Shown: positions 30,696 to 44,860 of the stretch, piece after piece | Position numbering within the stretch: the first letter of the stretch is position 1 | Layout: every line of letters begins with the position of its first letter | Assembly (NCBI RefSeq): GCF_014356525.2 | Contig: NC_052510.1 | Location: forward strand, 16,354,778-16,418,777 | Reading direction: 5' to 3' | Source: Nilaparvata lugens | Lineage: Eukaryota; Arthropoda; Insecta; Hemiptera; Delphacidae | DNA: 64,000 nucleotides | The notes under the pieces: model-generated | Database searches by the model: none | What the model saw: the letters and a program-made list of their open reading frames with translations, nothing else | What the model was told of the DNA's origin: nothing | Translations under genes and position numbers: made by a program

Positions 30696-33600
30696 TTTTA
30701 AATGAATCTATGGCTAACATTTTTGAAAGAGGCGTCAAGTCTACATTTTAGAAATCGACAATCTCTAGTATAGTCTGCAGTAAAGACTGTAGTAGTAAAG
30801 TTCATGGTGTAGTAGTTCAAAGTTCATGTAGTTCATACTGTGATGCTTTATACTCATGTACTGAGTATTGGAGCACATAGTATTAGAATACCAGAGTGGT
30901 ACACTGAAATAACTCTGGGACCCTCATTTATAAGATTTTTAAACTACCGTGAGTGGTTACCCAACTCCTATTCTGCTTACTTCCAATTCTAACAGGGGAT
31001 ATATCAACAATACTAGATACTTACAATGTTTTCTAAAAATTCGTTCGCTTCTTGTCAAGTAGTTTGCTAAATTTATTATGCTGAGTATAACACCTTATCA
31101 CACTATCAAGCTCCATCCAACTACTCAGATACATCCATTTTTGTCGAAAGGTCATTTGAAAACTTCATATTACATAGAAATTGACACACTTCAGTGAAGT
31201 TAATGTATGATGTAGTAGTTCAAAATTCTCCTTGTTCTTCTTACCTTCAAGGATTGGGCATATTTGCCAATTCACAATCATCTCATTAATGATCTTCCGA
31301 TATCTCTTCTCTCCTCCATAGCAGAGTTTGTAAGTAATATGGTCATAAGGATTGGAAATTATTTAGAATAACAATATAACTCACTATAGTTGGGAAGACC
31401 TTATAATACGAGTACTACAAATCCTTATTAAACTGCTCTCATTCAACCTGCATTGTTATTGGGTCTTAAAGATAATATTCAAAATAGCGACATATTTGTG
31501 ATGAGTTGCGTAGGCTCCAACTTTAACGGTTCAACAATATGAGGATGTTGAAGGAATGAGAGAAGTGAGTGGAGATATGATGATCACAGCGACGAGTAAG
31601 CATAAAATAACAGATAGAGCGCTAAACGGTGAGCAAATGTGGCCTCGAGGCGTTTCTAAACCATCTGAGGGTCGGTCTACAAAGCACATTACTGTCCGTT
31701 TGATGTGCGTTTTCGACGTCTAATGCCTTTTTGAAGCCAACTTGCAGTGTAACTCAACCGAGTTGAATGAGGTTTGAGTAGATGAAGTTGAGAGAGAATT
31801 CAGATTGAGATCGACTTGGAGCTGTCTCATTATTCGACAACCCTCTGAATCGGAATAGTTCTGTGCTCTATATCTGGGGATTGCAATAATTTGACCCGAC
31901 GGTCTTCAAATCATCTCGAGAGCATCAAACGCTTTTAACGGAGATGATTAACAGACTTCTGAACTCAATTATGCGTAATCTGTATCGGACTCAGTATGGT
32001 GTGAGCATGAAATCCTCGATCCATAGCTATTCACTAAACTCATTTATATTCCTTATTTGTTCCAAAATAAGCATTCAAGATTGTTTTTGTTATCATTTTT
32101 TTGGATTGTATTGAGTTGGCTATTCATAATTAAATCCATCGCAAATCAAGGTAAATCATATAATAAAGGTTAGTTGAAATAGTTCAATTTAGGATAGAAA
32201 CCTCAAAAGAAGATTAATACTTAATTATTCTATGCGAATAATTATTCCACTACGATATTGAGGAATACTCCACTGCTACCATTCTTGTTGTATCTCTGTT
32301 GGAAAATCCCCAAAGAATCACTCCCATTTATATTGATCAAAGTTTATAAAGCCATCCGTAGTGGGTGAGATGAACACAATATTGTAGACAATTCAATTTT
32401 TACATCTAAGCTGTCAATAAACGTACTATAATTGACATACCTACCACTTTTTTTTGGTCTATTTTTTGATCTCCAGCTGTCAATCAATTGCAAAAATAAT
32501 TCGATGCAATGAAAAGCGTTTAACAGCCAATCATTGTAGAGTTGAACTTAATAGATGATGTGAAATTTTCAATAGACTACCAGAACTCTTGTAATCAAAT
32601 AATAGCTTTACATCTCCTGAGTTGATTTCAAATCATAAGAAATGACTTATCAAGAGATGTTTGAAAAATTATTGTTACAGGATGGATTGTTTTCTTTGCA
32701 AATTGGAACAGATAAAAATAACCGTCTTAAATTGTTGGGATGTGGAACACTGTCCAGCCCTCTATTGAGGGTTCACTTGGGCGATCGATGCAGCCCAGCA
32801 ATCTTATCATCTCCATCGAGCGCAGGCAGACGAGAAGAAATCGAGTCGGACAAAAATCAATTCGGTAAAATGATAACAGCGAACGGAGGTGGCTTGATCG
32901 GAGGGGTGGAGGGGTCTCCAGGGAATGGCTCTTGTTATAGAGAGGAGCCAGGCAAATTGAGTCCAATCAGAATATAGGTTGGGAGCCGAGCTGAAGGGTC
33001 GCGGAGGTAGTTTAGGACGTCAGATCTGGTCGGCAGTGATCGGCCCTAAGGGTAGTCGGGGGTTGAAGGGTCTAGGGCATGTAGATTGTCGCCTGTTGGA
33101 AAGGGTAGGCGAAAGGCGAGACGCCAACAACGAGAAGATTTGCAAACGATGGACTGAGTGACTGACGGACCAACCTAATCCTTTCCCGAACACAGCCCTT
33201 AATAAACATCCCTTCATCCCCAGCTAAGAACCTCGAAACAAGCATCCCTAAACTCTCTCTCCCGGCAGCTGTCAATCACTAATACGTCAGCCTCCTCTTC
33301 CCTTCTACGGTGCGAATGTTTTTAATCTAAAATCTGATTGAAGAAACCTCACTATTGGTTCCAACCCTTCTGCTAGCCACAATGTTGCCATATAGATTTG
33401 TGATGTAAATCAAGTGAGAAAGTTATGAGATGGGATGAATGGGAAGTGGGACACATGAAATAATAATTGGGGATAGTGCGTCAGTTTGTAGACTCACAAA
33501 CTGTATGATAGTGTGAAACATATATGTTCGATTAATATACAATATTAATGTAGATGGGTCTTGCAGATAAATGTTGCAGTTCAATTGTCAAACTCATGAC

Positions 33601-36000
33601 ATTAACAATCAGCAATGACCACCAGCACCAATGAACAACAGTATCCACCATGAATAATAGTCAAGTGATATAGCTTATGCTCGTTATATAGCTTTTTAAT
33701 ACAAACTTTAAGTTTAGTGTAGTTATCACTTATCACGTGAATACGGGTCGACGGCTCTTCAACGGGATGAAAGAATAGGCCCAATTTTGGATTGAAAGTT
33801 CAGTTACCTATTTCATCAATTATCATACTCGGTATTATTGAGTCTATTCCATTGAAAAGTGGAATATCAATCATTGGCACATTGCGAATGTATTGGAGCA
33901 TATAAGGTGCGAGTATTTATAATTTGAATTCTGATGGAAGAACCTTCATTATTTGTCCCAAACGGGAGATAATTTCCTATACAGGAATACCCCTTGCATT
34001 CTTCAAAATTAGTCTAACAGTATAATCACAGCGAAATTCTAAGCTCACCAAACTCGATCCTCCGTGAATTAGCTCAGTAACTCAGCCTGTTGCCAAAATT
34101 AGTTCTTACTTTCTACAGCAGATGATGTGCAGATTCCCCATGCAAAGCATTTATTCAACCAACGGTATACCATCTCACTATAATTCAGGAGGAAATCTCT
34201 ATACTCTATACTACAGAATTAAGCTTAATTTGAAGCATAAGGTCCCCATTACGGATCTGTTTGACAAGCATTTCCTGCCTTCTCAAAGAATAGCTTAGCT
34301 TGTCTTCTTCCCGACTGCCCGACACCCTGCAAAAATTCATTCATAAATCCTTTGTTCCCAATCACTGGAGTAGCTACTACGATTACAGTCTCCACACTAC
34401 ACATCCATTCTTGAACGTAACGAAGCTGTTCATGAATGAGATATGTATGAATGAATGGTCAGTTGCAGGCTGCTTACTCACGCGCAAGCGAGCGTGTGCT
34501 CGATGACTGTTTCTGAACGGAAACAGGTACTCGAATATATGGACAAGTGGTTTCGAAAAACTCCGTTCACATTCATCGGAAGATATGGTGATGATTCATG
34601 TTGTTTGCCATTGTATTGAGTCTTCCCCACTGTATGCTGTCTGTGTCCTTCACTCAAGTGTTCTCTGGTCATTCTTCCTTCTATTGGCTTCATTCGATTG
34701 GAATTTTATAGCTGATCAAAATGTTGTTTGAGAAATAAGTTGTTTCACTCAGCACAAGGTAGATAGATGTATATTCCTGTAACGTAATGATAAATAATTC
34801 ATTTGTCACAAGTTTGATATATTACTTATCCCATGAGTAGCGAAATTATTTGGTTCGCTGTGGAAATTGATTGCGAAGGATATAATATGCTGGACATGTA
34901 GCAAAAGTGATCTCGAATGGAGTAAATTGATGCAATTACAATGATTAAAATTCATGATTTTATCTTGTGTCAATCATACAGTCCTGGGGTATTCCGATTT
35001 TTTCTTTATTCATTTTGACATAGAAAGTTCCTATAGGTTACTGATTCCAGAATGTTTTTGAACAAAAATGGTAAGAAAATCTTGAGCAATCCACTTGGAC
35101 GTTGATTTGTATTTTGGAAAAATAAAGTATTTTCACTGGCCATAGAGAAGGTTTTATGCTACCAGAAGTGTCATATGAAATTACTAGTTGATTACTCTGT
35201 AATATCAATGTGAATTTTTTCTACTGCCACTCCTTTGCGGGTTTATACGCGAATATGTTATTCTGATTGCCTCACAAACAAGTGGTATCACAACGTTTGA
35301 AATCTCATAATAGATTCTGGAATCTATCATTTCCAAGTAGGCCGAAAATTGATTATCATTCTTCAGCATTCACTACACTGGAATCTGTTTTATATGAGTG
35401 AGTATTCTTATTCGAAATATAATACCGTTTTAAAGAATGAGAAGCAAAATATTGTTCCAGGAAAGAAGCCTCTAACAACTAAGCCAGCTTCTGACTCTCC
35501 ATCTCTGATGAGACATCTAGAGCGGCGGAATAAAAAGATCACCAAGGAGTAACGAGATTTGGTAGTGAAAGAATGACAAGTCGGCAGACAAGAAATTACT
35601 GAAGCAGTCTTTATTTTATTAGAGCGTTTGAAAGTGGCGGGCGGGCCTTGTGGGGTGAGGGGTGGTGATGAAGGGGGTGGCAATGGATGGGTAGGGGGTG
35701 GCTGCGATAAAAAGAGGTAGACGCAGTTTATTTTATGCCTGATTAGGGATGATCCAATCTAGTTCAGTCTATCATTTTCATTGCCGCACCCTGCCGAGCG
35801 CTTCCCTTTCAAAAGCTAATATTATCACCCCACTTGTCAACAATAACTCGCTTGGGGGAGACAACAACGTGTTACCGAGAAAATCAAGAAGTTCTCACTC
35901 ATTTTTTATTTATTACAAAAATATGACAGAGCTTATTGTATCGGGAAATGAAACAATTTTCATTCCTTATTGTTAGTCGGAGTTTAGAATATAATAGAAT
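30696..36000. other. Non-coding DNA
   Basis: No recognisable gene in 5.3 kb. Around 32740-33300 the sequence is GC-richer and holds frames of 111 codons (32642-32977, plus) and 60-79 codons on both strands, none matching a family I know. Local AGTAGTTCA-type repeats occur near 30790-30835 and again near 31210. A G/T-rich stretch (GTGGGGTGAGGGGTGGTGATG) lies near 35650-35700. Confidence 0.4.
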
Positions 36001-36003
36001 AAT

Positions 36004-36038
36004 GCCTTTATTTTTCCTAGAGAGCGAAGTTAGGGCGC
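36004..36038 (-). repeat. Short dispersed repeat, retroposon 3' end (copy 1)
   Basis: On the minus strand this reads GCGCCCTAACTTCGCTCTCT, then AGGAAAAATAAAGGC. It closely matches 48156-48193 on the plus strand. Both include AATAAAGG, a polyadenylation-type hexamer, and then diverge. This fits the 3' end of a SINE- or LINE-like retroposon. Confidence 0.55.
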
Positions 36039-39000
36039 TTTTAGAATTCAAGAGACTACAAAGAATTACAAGAAAATCTAGATGAAATCACTCCACTCTC
36101 CATTAATTAAACAAATATGACAATACTTCCTATTAAATACACTTGGCAACCGAAGTTGAAATTTAAAAGTTTTGCTTCTTACTTGACAGACTTCCTTATT
36201 TCTTACTCCGATTGATACTTATTATATCAGTAATGAGGAATTGAAAAGTTGTTACACAAGAGAATCTAGAGGTTCCACTAATTTTTCATTAATTAGACTA
36301 CGTTAATCTGGGAGGTCATTCATTCTATGAAAAAATCAATATTTTTGTTGATTGGGGTCATTGTAGGAAAGCATTTCTTCCTGTTTTGATGTTGAAATAA
36401 GTAACTAAAAATTCCGAAATTACTCCACATAGAGTCCCTTCGATAGTTCAGAACTCAAACTAGGAAGTGTATCAAGATCATTTCTTCCAAGACTACTCTG
36501 ATTCCTGAATTATCATTTTAGGAGTGTTTATTTTATGCTGCCACCGTCCAATATTCTACAACCTAGCTAGATATTTTAACTATGTATAAAATATTCTCCA
36601 ATATTTTGGAAGGATACAAAAAAAAAACAGAAAATAGATAGAATGAATTCCTTTTTGTAAATTTACACTTGTTGACTAGTTTCATTTCTCTTCACTTTGA
36701 TTATTCACTCTGGTTCACATTGGTTGATTATTTTTACCTCTATTATTCCATGCTTCAAATACAGAAGTGATTTATTATATTATTTCGATGCATGAGAAAT
36801 CGCCTTTATGGATTTGGTACATGAGGTTAGAGATATTAGTTTAGAAATAAAACTAGTCAATAATATTATTGGTATTCTGGAAACGAGCTGGGTATAAAAT
36901 CATGATTAATATAACGGCACCATTTTCTTGGAAGTCATAAGCTTTATACTCAACAAGATATAGAGACATCTCCGTTTCATGGGGTGTCATTAAAATACAC
37001 TCTCAAGTCAAATATGGTCAGAGTGAAGAATCGTGTCTTGTAATTTTCGTCTTGAGACTCTCCTTCAACATATTAATAGGATTACGATTCTGTTTTATTG
37101 CTTTGAGATAATTAAGTGGGAACCATAGTTTTAATACAGATGGGAACGAGTCATTTATAGGTACAATAAGTATGTGAGTGTGTACATGAGTGTAAGTACA
37201 AACTAGGATGAGCTTAGCTCAGGCGTGCTTGGACTTTGCTCGTAAAAGTAAGATCTACGTGTACATGAAGCCCTAAGAACAGAACTATATTCTGTGATTC
37301 TGTGGTCCTGAGTAGTTTCTACATCAATATTAGCATCTTCTATATCAGTATGCATCATCATGATCATGATCATCATCATTATCATCACCATCATTAACAA
37401 CATCATCGTCATCAACAGCTCCATAACATTTCCTCAGTATTCAAGTTTGTTTGTGACTTTCACCATAAAACACGTGTTTCTATATGTGGCAAAGCGAAGT
37501 GACTGTTGCTGGACAAGCGTGCAAGCCAGTCGTGCAGACGAATGAACTGTCTTGGAAATAAGTCGAATTCCGAGAAAGAGTTAGTTGTGTTTGGAGTGTA
37601 AAAGTGTCACTCAAGTCAGTAAAAATACTTCATTACGTTGAAACAAAGTTTAAAATTATGCAATGTGTTGGAATGTTAGCGACATTTTTTTAAGAATCCT
37701 TATGGAACTCCAAGATATGCATATGAAAAAACGGGTTAATGTGAAGGATTTGACAGGTTGAAGGCACGATCATTTATATCGATGAATGATTTTTACTGAA
37801 AAACAAAATACAGTATAAATGATCCATGGAAATGTTGCGGAAACACTGAGGAGATTTTTCATGACTATTATTACAGCTTGTGTAAGAAACAAAAGTTTGA
37901 GTGAGATCAAGTAGGACGGATCACTCAACATCAAATGAGATTATGAGTGAGATTTGAGCTCCATAGCATAGTGCATACGATAAAAAAATTCTTTCAAGGT
38001 ATAAGGTATAAAATAATTCACTTTCGAAAATAAAAACTCCCAAAAGTCATATACTATTCCCCCATATTACTTCCAATAATGATAATGAGTCATTGCAGAT
38101 CTCACAAGGAACTGTGCTGCTTTTTAAAACTGGATATTGGACGCTTTCAAAGCTCTCGATGACTGAAAACTCAATAGAAATGAGAGCCTGACATCAATTT
38201 ACCAATTTCAATTTAAGCCCTGAAGAACGACTAGCTTTGTGAATTTCCCAGCTCATGCAAACAGCACAGCCGAGTTTCATCATCTCTTCAGCAAACTGTT
38301 GGCAATTTCTTTCCAGATTCTTCTCTCGGAGAGAAGCTGATGGGCGAAATAAATGAATAAGTAAATAAGAAAATACAGGCGAATAATGGGAGGGAGAAAA
38401 TGAGAAAAAAGAGGGAAGGAAAGACTAACTGACATCTGCAGTGAACAGCTACACAAAGACGAATCCCCTCCTGCATTGGTACTGCAGTAGTAGGTAAGTG
38501 ATTGTGGGGGTGTAACAAGGAGGGTGTTACGGCGGAGTGTGCCAAGATCAAGGAGAGAAGAATTAATCCCTGTAGGAGGAGGGTAGGGGGTGCGAGAAAG
38601 CATCGGCCTAAGACACAGTAAGCGAAAAGTGTCTGCAGATCAAGCCTGACGGTAAGGCTGGGGATGAAAGCCGGACTAAAAGATGAAGAAGGAGAAAAAG
38701 AAGAAGAATAAGTCGAAGGATATTACGTGATTACAAACAATAACACCCTTCCCCACCACTGTTGTTTCTTACTACTTGTTCTTCAAAGGGAATAATTTAA
38801 CATCCCCAAGTATAACGCTCACACCTAATCTCGTTACTGTGTCCTATCATTGATTGCATTTCGAAAATTGCTTCCATCGCGAGCAGCAAAGCAGCAAGCG
38901 TCACACTCTCAAACGCATTCTGCGTCGTGCCTCTGTGTACGACAGTCGAGTATTATAAACCTCTAATCATCTCTTATATACCTTGCCATCCCCGTCTCAT

Positions 39001-41290
39001 CTCGGCACCGATATAATACACTCCAATTCACCTTTGTCGTTCCTAGTAGCGCATTTCTCATCTGCTATAATACAAATGGATGATGCCTCTTGTTATGGCG
39101 GTATAGCTCCTTGTTTCAGCAGTATAGCTCCGACGATCATTAATATCTTGTTTGTTCAAACGGAGACAGCTCCTGAGATTGCTTTCTTGACACAAATAGC
39201 AGCACGGACTTGAGGATAACTGAGGATATATGCTTATAGATACTGTACTTTAACACTATAGGTGGCTTATGATCCACTATAACACTGAAACTCAGTAGTA
39301 GAAATCAATCTGGAAATTGATTTGAGAGCTACAGGATATTTATATTTGAATACTGGGTGGAATCACACTGAAATCGAAAATACGAAAACTAAAAATTACC
39401 GGAGAGGACGAAAAATGAAATTCCACATTGATAGATGAGATTAGGTTATACTGTATATCATGGCATCATAGATACTGGCTTTCTTCAAGAAATTACATAA
39501 CCTCCACCATGGAGATATCTATCACGAACACTATGAAGCTATCTATCACGTTCCATATCGCAACGGAGGCCTTATTGATAATTCTGTTTATAAGTAAGAA
39601 TCACATATTAATGTATGAACTGTATGTCCTCATATATCACTGTATGAACTGATCACAATAATGTACACTACCAATAATGAATCTATCCTACTCGACCAAT
39701 AAATATTTTAATAAATTTGAATTTTCAATAAAAGAGTAGAAAAGGGAGTGAATGAACTAGTAATATTTAAAACAGTGATTAACAGTCATCTTATCCTATT
39801 AGGCCCACGTCAAGTAATTGATAATGCTGAAATCTCTACTAAATAACAATAAAAACATTTGTCATCCTGTCAATAGCTATCAGTATCCAATTTATGGAAG
39901 ATTACAGTTTCTTGACTGGACTAATCGAGTTTATAATGTTATTAAAGCTGAGAAAATCGTAAAGACTAGAGAGTGGAGGTTTAGGATACAATTGATGCTA
40001 TATCATAGTAGTTAAAAAGTTTGAGCACTAATTGGTTTCAGCGATTTTGTTTGGAATAAAGATTCAGTTTTGAACTAATACGTCTTTCTCACTTTTTTGA
40101 AGGAAGATTGAGCTGGAAAATAAGAGTGAAATGACGTTTTCTATTCCACCATATTTCAAGCGAATTTCATAATTAAATTAGTCCAATACTTTCCTTTCAC
40201 AGGTTTGAATCATGGATTTGACAAATGGGAGCGTATTATAACATCAAAACCATAATTGATACTCAGAGACTTTCATTATTTGCATTTGATACAGTAGGTT
40301 CTCACATTCAGTAGGCCAAATATCCACTATGAAAGTATATATATATATCTAGTTCAAAAATTGAGATAATAGTAAACGTCATCACAATCTGTTATCGCTC
40401 ATGAATTCCAGCTCAGAATAAGCTGGATATCTTGATCACTATCTTTCTTATTTATGATTCTCACAGCTTTGCATATCAGAGCTGGCCCAATTACAATAAT
40501 CAATATTTGAATAACAGTTAAACTGAATCATGATATAGTTTGAGGCTGTTACGCAATATAAATAACTTTATAGAATGCAATGAGGACTTTCATAACTAAA
40601 CTAGTGAGAGAAAACTGTCTACATAAAACAGTATAACTGGCGGTCCAAATGGTAGATTAATTTAATCTCAGTTTAATTATGCTTGTTTAGGGAGTTTGAA
40701 TGCATTCATAGTGAGAGAAAAACACTGAGTGGCGATAGAGCAATAGCTGAAAGCAAATGAATTTGACTAGCCAGTCTCATTTATAGATCATTTTCTCTAA
40801 TTCATATTTTGACGTTTCTTTTGAATTTTGAAAACCGTACCAATATTTTTCCCGGTCATATTCTTAGTCCAAAAAAGTACCGCTGATATTCTTCTCAAGT
40901 AATACGTCATAATTTCCTCAACGATAATTTTTTCTCAACCAGTCTATTCTACTATTCATTTGATTCTCAAATGAGCAACATTCCAACAAATTTCAAAACT
41001 ACTTTGCGATTTCCTCATCTTTCTGTCTAATTCTTCTTACTGCCCATTTAATTCACCAATGAGAATCGAATAAACAGAAATTTTGACCTCTTCATATCTT
41101 CACAATCCAGCATCCTCAACAATCTTCGCTTAGAACTTCTTTTCCAATTATTCAACTTAACGAGGTTTCCATTAAGCTGGCAGCCGTGAGAAGTGTTTGA
41201 TGTGTCAAATTGAAATCGAGCGGCACCCTCTATTGGCAAACTGTCGACTACTATGCACTCTACTCCTGTTTACAAGAAACAAATCCGCTT
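36039..41290. other. Non-coding DNA
   Basis: No recognisable gene. A run of ATC trinucleotides lies at about 37352-37400, a GA-rich stretch at about 38350-38720, and short TA repeats near 40338-40350. ORFs at 38280-38603 and 37203-37424 are products of these simple sequences. Confidence 0.45.
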
Positions 41291-41870
41291 TTTGGTACTT
41301 TTCAATCACTCTCTCGATTACTTCCTCTCCTTCTTGGTCATTCAAATGTTCCCCCTCTCTCACTGAATTACCCCTCTCTTACGTTTCTACGTTACCTTCT
41401 CAAAATGCATCTTCTTTATCTCTCTATCGGTTTTCTCTTAAATGTCTCTCTCCTACACACACCCTCATCTTATTATATTTATTTCCTCAAAAGCTTCTCC
41501 TCAACAATCACAGCGTCCTCTCTCACTTATTCAGCACTGTTTTCTCTCTCTTTTTTGTTTCATTTATTTTTCTTTTGCACACTTTATCGTATTTCCTAAG
41601 CCAGTAATTTCTGTCCCTTTCTCTCATCCTTTATCCTCTATCACTTCCTTTCTCCGTCTCTTCATCAATCACTCTCCCAGCTCACACACACTCAATCAAA
41701 GGACACAAGCCGGGAGAACGATTAAAGAGACGTAAACAAGACGCGAGTGTTTAGTGAGCCAAGTGCCTCCTCAGCCTCTGTGGGAGGTCGAGAGGTCACC
41801 CCTTCTCCTCCTTCCCTTATTTCCCCTCTATCACTATCCTCCCCTCACCTACCTATCCCCTCCTTTAACA
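41291..41870 (+). repeat. Pyrimidine-rich tract
   Basis: The plus strand is dominated by C and T (TCTCTC, CTTCCT, TTCCCCCTCTCTC). Three overlapping plus-strand frames (41197-41607, 41210-41599, 41442-41735) encode S/L/F/P-rich low-complexity peptides in all three phases at once, which argues against coding. Confidence 0.7.
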
Positions 41871-43183
41871 CGTCGGCGACAATGATTCGGTGATTGAGTC
41901 ATCATTCACTCAATAGGGGTGGGCAAATGGTTACTTTCACACTTCTATTCTGGTTCTACTTTCCTTCGATCACACGTCTTCTAACAGCTTCCTCTTCACA
42001 CATTTCCAGCAATGTGTGATCTCTGATAGTATGTCATCTTTGCAACACTTCTAGCTATGTAATTTATCGCTCCAGTTGATTTTTTTCAATGCTCGAAATA
42101 GTTCTTTAATATTCCTCTGCAATATTTTTTATACTTGTGGAATGAATTTGAAGCTTGATGAATCGTGAATCAATCTCAAATCGAATGAATATGATCGAAA
42201 TTATATTTTGAAAGATAACAGCGCATCAAATCATTTATAATTATAAAAATGAATGTCTCTCTTGTAATGGTCAAGTACATCAATTATTGTGAATTGAATT
42301 TGGTAAAAATGGAAGAAATCTCCAGTTCAAATCCATGATGAAAACCAATGACGAAAATCCAAAGAACTGCCGGTAGTAAGCTGATTGGGAATTGGCAAAC
42401 AAGCTATAACAGTGTTATCAAGTGATCGATTATTAATATCATGATGATTCATATAATTATCATGATAATCACATTGAATTTGAAACACAACTTTCCAAAT
42501 ATCTGCCCTTGAATCGCATACTGTGGTATATAGTACTAATACTATTATACTATTAGCTACAAATATTGTATACTATTTCAATATTTATTTCCTTCCAAAA
42601 TACTGTAAATGAATTGTAAAGGATTGTATCTGCTTACGGACAGGCTAATACTCCTCATTGTACATCATATGTCTCTTATCAAATCATTAAAGCATTGAAC
42701 TACTTCAATCTGCTCATAAATAGACTGCTATTTTTATTGTAATTCATGTGTTTCTTGACAAAATACTGAAGCAATAATTCACTGTACTTGAAGATTGAAG
42801 ATTCCCACACCAAGTAGCTCCCGTAATGAGAAAATCTAGATGCAAATAGGGTGGCGACAGAACTAACGAATTCCAATAACGAGAGGGATGTTTCAAATGA
42901 CACGTTACGCCGGGCCAGCGAAAGGGTGCTATGTAAATAGATGTAAATAGCAAAGATAATAGTGAGCCTATTCACTTCGACGCCAGAGTTGATGAATAAT
43001 TCACGTGGTATCATTCATTCATTCAGCGTCATTCAAGTCCAGTGGCATCAGCAGTAGCAATCAGGGGTGATGTGTTGCAACTCCTCCAAGCTAAATCTTA
43101 CACCCGATTAGGCGGAATCATTTCGATCAGCTCTTTTCAATAAATGAAGCCAGCGAACTGTGAAATACTCTGCTGGTGTTCGT
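41871..43183. other. Non-coding DNA
   Basis: AT-rich with no supported gene. The 104-codon minus-strand frame at 42700-43014 has no recognisable domain. Confidence 0.45.
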
Positions 43184-43351
43184 CGAATGTTATCAATAGC
43201 GGTATCTAGCTTCAAATTATCCCTGTATGATAATCAAAGTTGAAGACAGGATGGATAACATATCTAACGAACGTTATCAATAGCGGTATTCAGCTTCAAA
43301 TTATCCCTGTATGATAATCAAAGTTGAATACAACAAGGATAACATATCTAC
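43184..43351 (+). repeat. 84-bp tandem duplication, two units
   Basis: CGAATGTTATCAATAGCGGT at 43184 recurs as CGAACGTTATCAATAGCGGT at 43268, an 84-bp period. The units share CAAATTATCCCTGTATGATA and GGATAACATATCTA. A few substitutions and short length changes separate them. Confidence 0.85.
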
Positions 43352-44029
43352 AGCATTCTGTTTCACATGTACATGATATAATTCGAGGGAGTAGGATTGA
43401 GATTTGAAATCTTCTATATGTTGTCACGGAATGTTGAAGAGATGAGGTGTTGGTGTCTTGTTATTTAAGTAAGGTGTTGAAATTGACGATTATGTTGTTC
43501 AGTTTAATATTATCAATCATAATAATATCTCATAAGGTCACAACAGAATACTTTTAATAAATAACTGAATACCTTCTTATAATGCTTTCCACAAAATAAC
43601 TGAGTAAAATGATGAAGGAATGTCAATCATAATTTTCTATTGTGAATCAAATCTCAAAATACCTCAGTTTACATCTATGTCTACTCACATCTTGTTATCT
43701 TCTCAATACAGTTCTTCTCTTCATCATTATTTTTTTCAATATTTTAATAATTTTCAGAGAACTTATTACGTAGTCCAGTTTCTTCTGGCAACTTGAGAGA
43801 CTTGACGCTTGTATGCAACTAATAAAAATACATATAAGAATGAACACAATCTTCCACTGCACATCAACTTGAATTTGAGTCGAGGCTTGAAGAGGAGTGA
43901 CTCTTTTACGAGCTTTGATGCTTGCGTGCTACCATGTGGTGATTGCTGCGGTAGTCAAACTCAGCTATCCATGCGTCAAATTTTCGCCGACAGTTGAGAG
44001 AGCATCTAGTTTTCAGCAGTTGCTCTTAT
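43352..44029. other. Non-coding DNA
   Basis: AT-rich, no gene or repeat recognised. Confidence 0.45.
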
Positions 44030-44860
44030 TCTTGTTTCTATTCTTTTCCATGTGACTTGCCATTTTGTCGTCTTTCATGTATTTATTAGCCTTTTCCAAA
44101 CTATTCGTCTCCACATAATTATTCCTGCATCCATATATTTTCTCCCGTCACATTGTCTCTTCACATGTCTTGTTTCCCTTTGATTTCTTCCCAGTTTTCT
44201 TTTGATATATTTTGTTTTTGTCCTATTCTCACGTTTCTTCGTCTTCGTCGTCTTCTTCTTCTTCTCCTTCATTCCACTTTTCTTCTTTTTACTACTCATC
44301 AACTTTTTCTCGAATCAAAGTATTATTCTTCTCCCCCCACACTTCTCCCCCTACACTTCTCATCCTGTATTATGATTATTATTTGCCTATATTCTCTTTT
44401 TTCTTTCTTCTTGTGTTTTCATCACCCTTTCATACTTCTTCATCTTACATTATATTTACTTTCTCCTTGAATTCTAACATTCTTATCTCTCTCTCCTGTT
44501 ACTTCATCTTTCCTTCTCATCCCATGTTTTTTCTAATCAACGTATTATTCTTCTCCCCTACACTTCTCATCCTCCTCCAACTTGTCGTTCTCCTCCTTCA
44601 CCCCATTCACTTCCTTATTTACCACCTAATCCTCTTACTTACTTACTTCTGCATGTATTTCTACTCCTTTATCTTCGCCTCCATTCCTTCTCCACACATG
44701 TCATCTTGTCCTCTTTCTCTTTCTACTTTTTCTGCTTCTTCTGCCTCTCATCCTTCTTCTCCTTTCCACTTCTCTTCCTCCTCATCCTTTTCCTCATTCT
44801 TCTCCATGCCATCCTTCGACTTCTCCTCCTTTTTTTAATTCCGTATTCTCTCCCTCTTCT
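44030..44860 (+). repeat. Long pyrimidine-rich tract
   Basis: About 830 bases of C/T-dominated plus strand (TCTTCGTCGTCTTCTTCTTC near 44237). A shared run, GTATTATTCTTCTCCCC, recurs near 44320 and 44540, with ACACTTCTC after each, suggesting an old internal duplication. The 208-codon frame at 44212-44838 is Ser/Phe/Leu/Pro-rich low complexity and overlaps other open frames. I do not call it a gene. Confidence 0.75.

Noticed and set aside
32642..32977. 111-codon ORF in a GC-richer patch as a host exon
   Set aside because: No recognisable motif, no clear splice context, and an antisense frame of comparable length. Kept only as a note.
44212..44838. 208-codon plus-strand ORF
   Set aside because: It lies wholly in a pyrimidine tract, with low-complexity S/F/L/P composition and other frames open at the same place.
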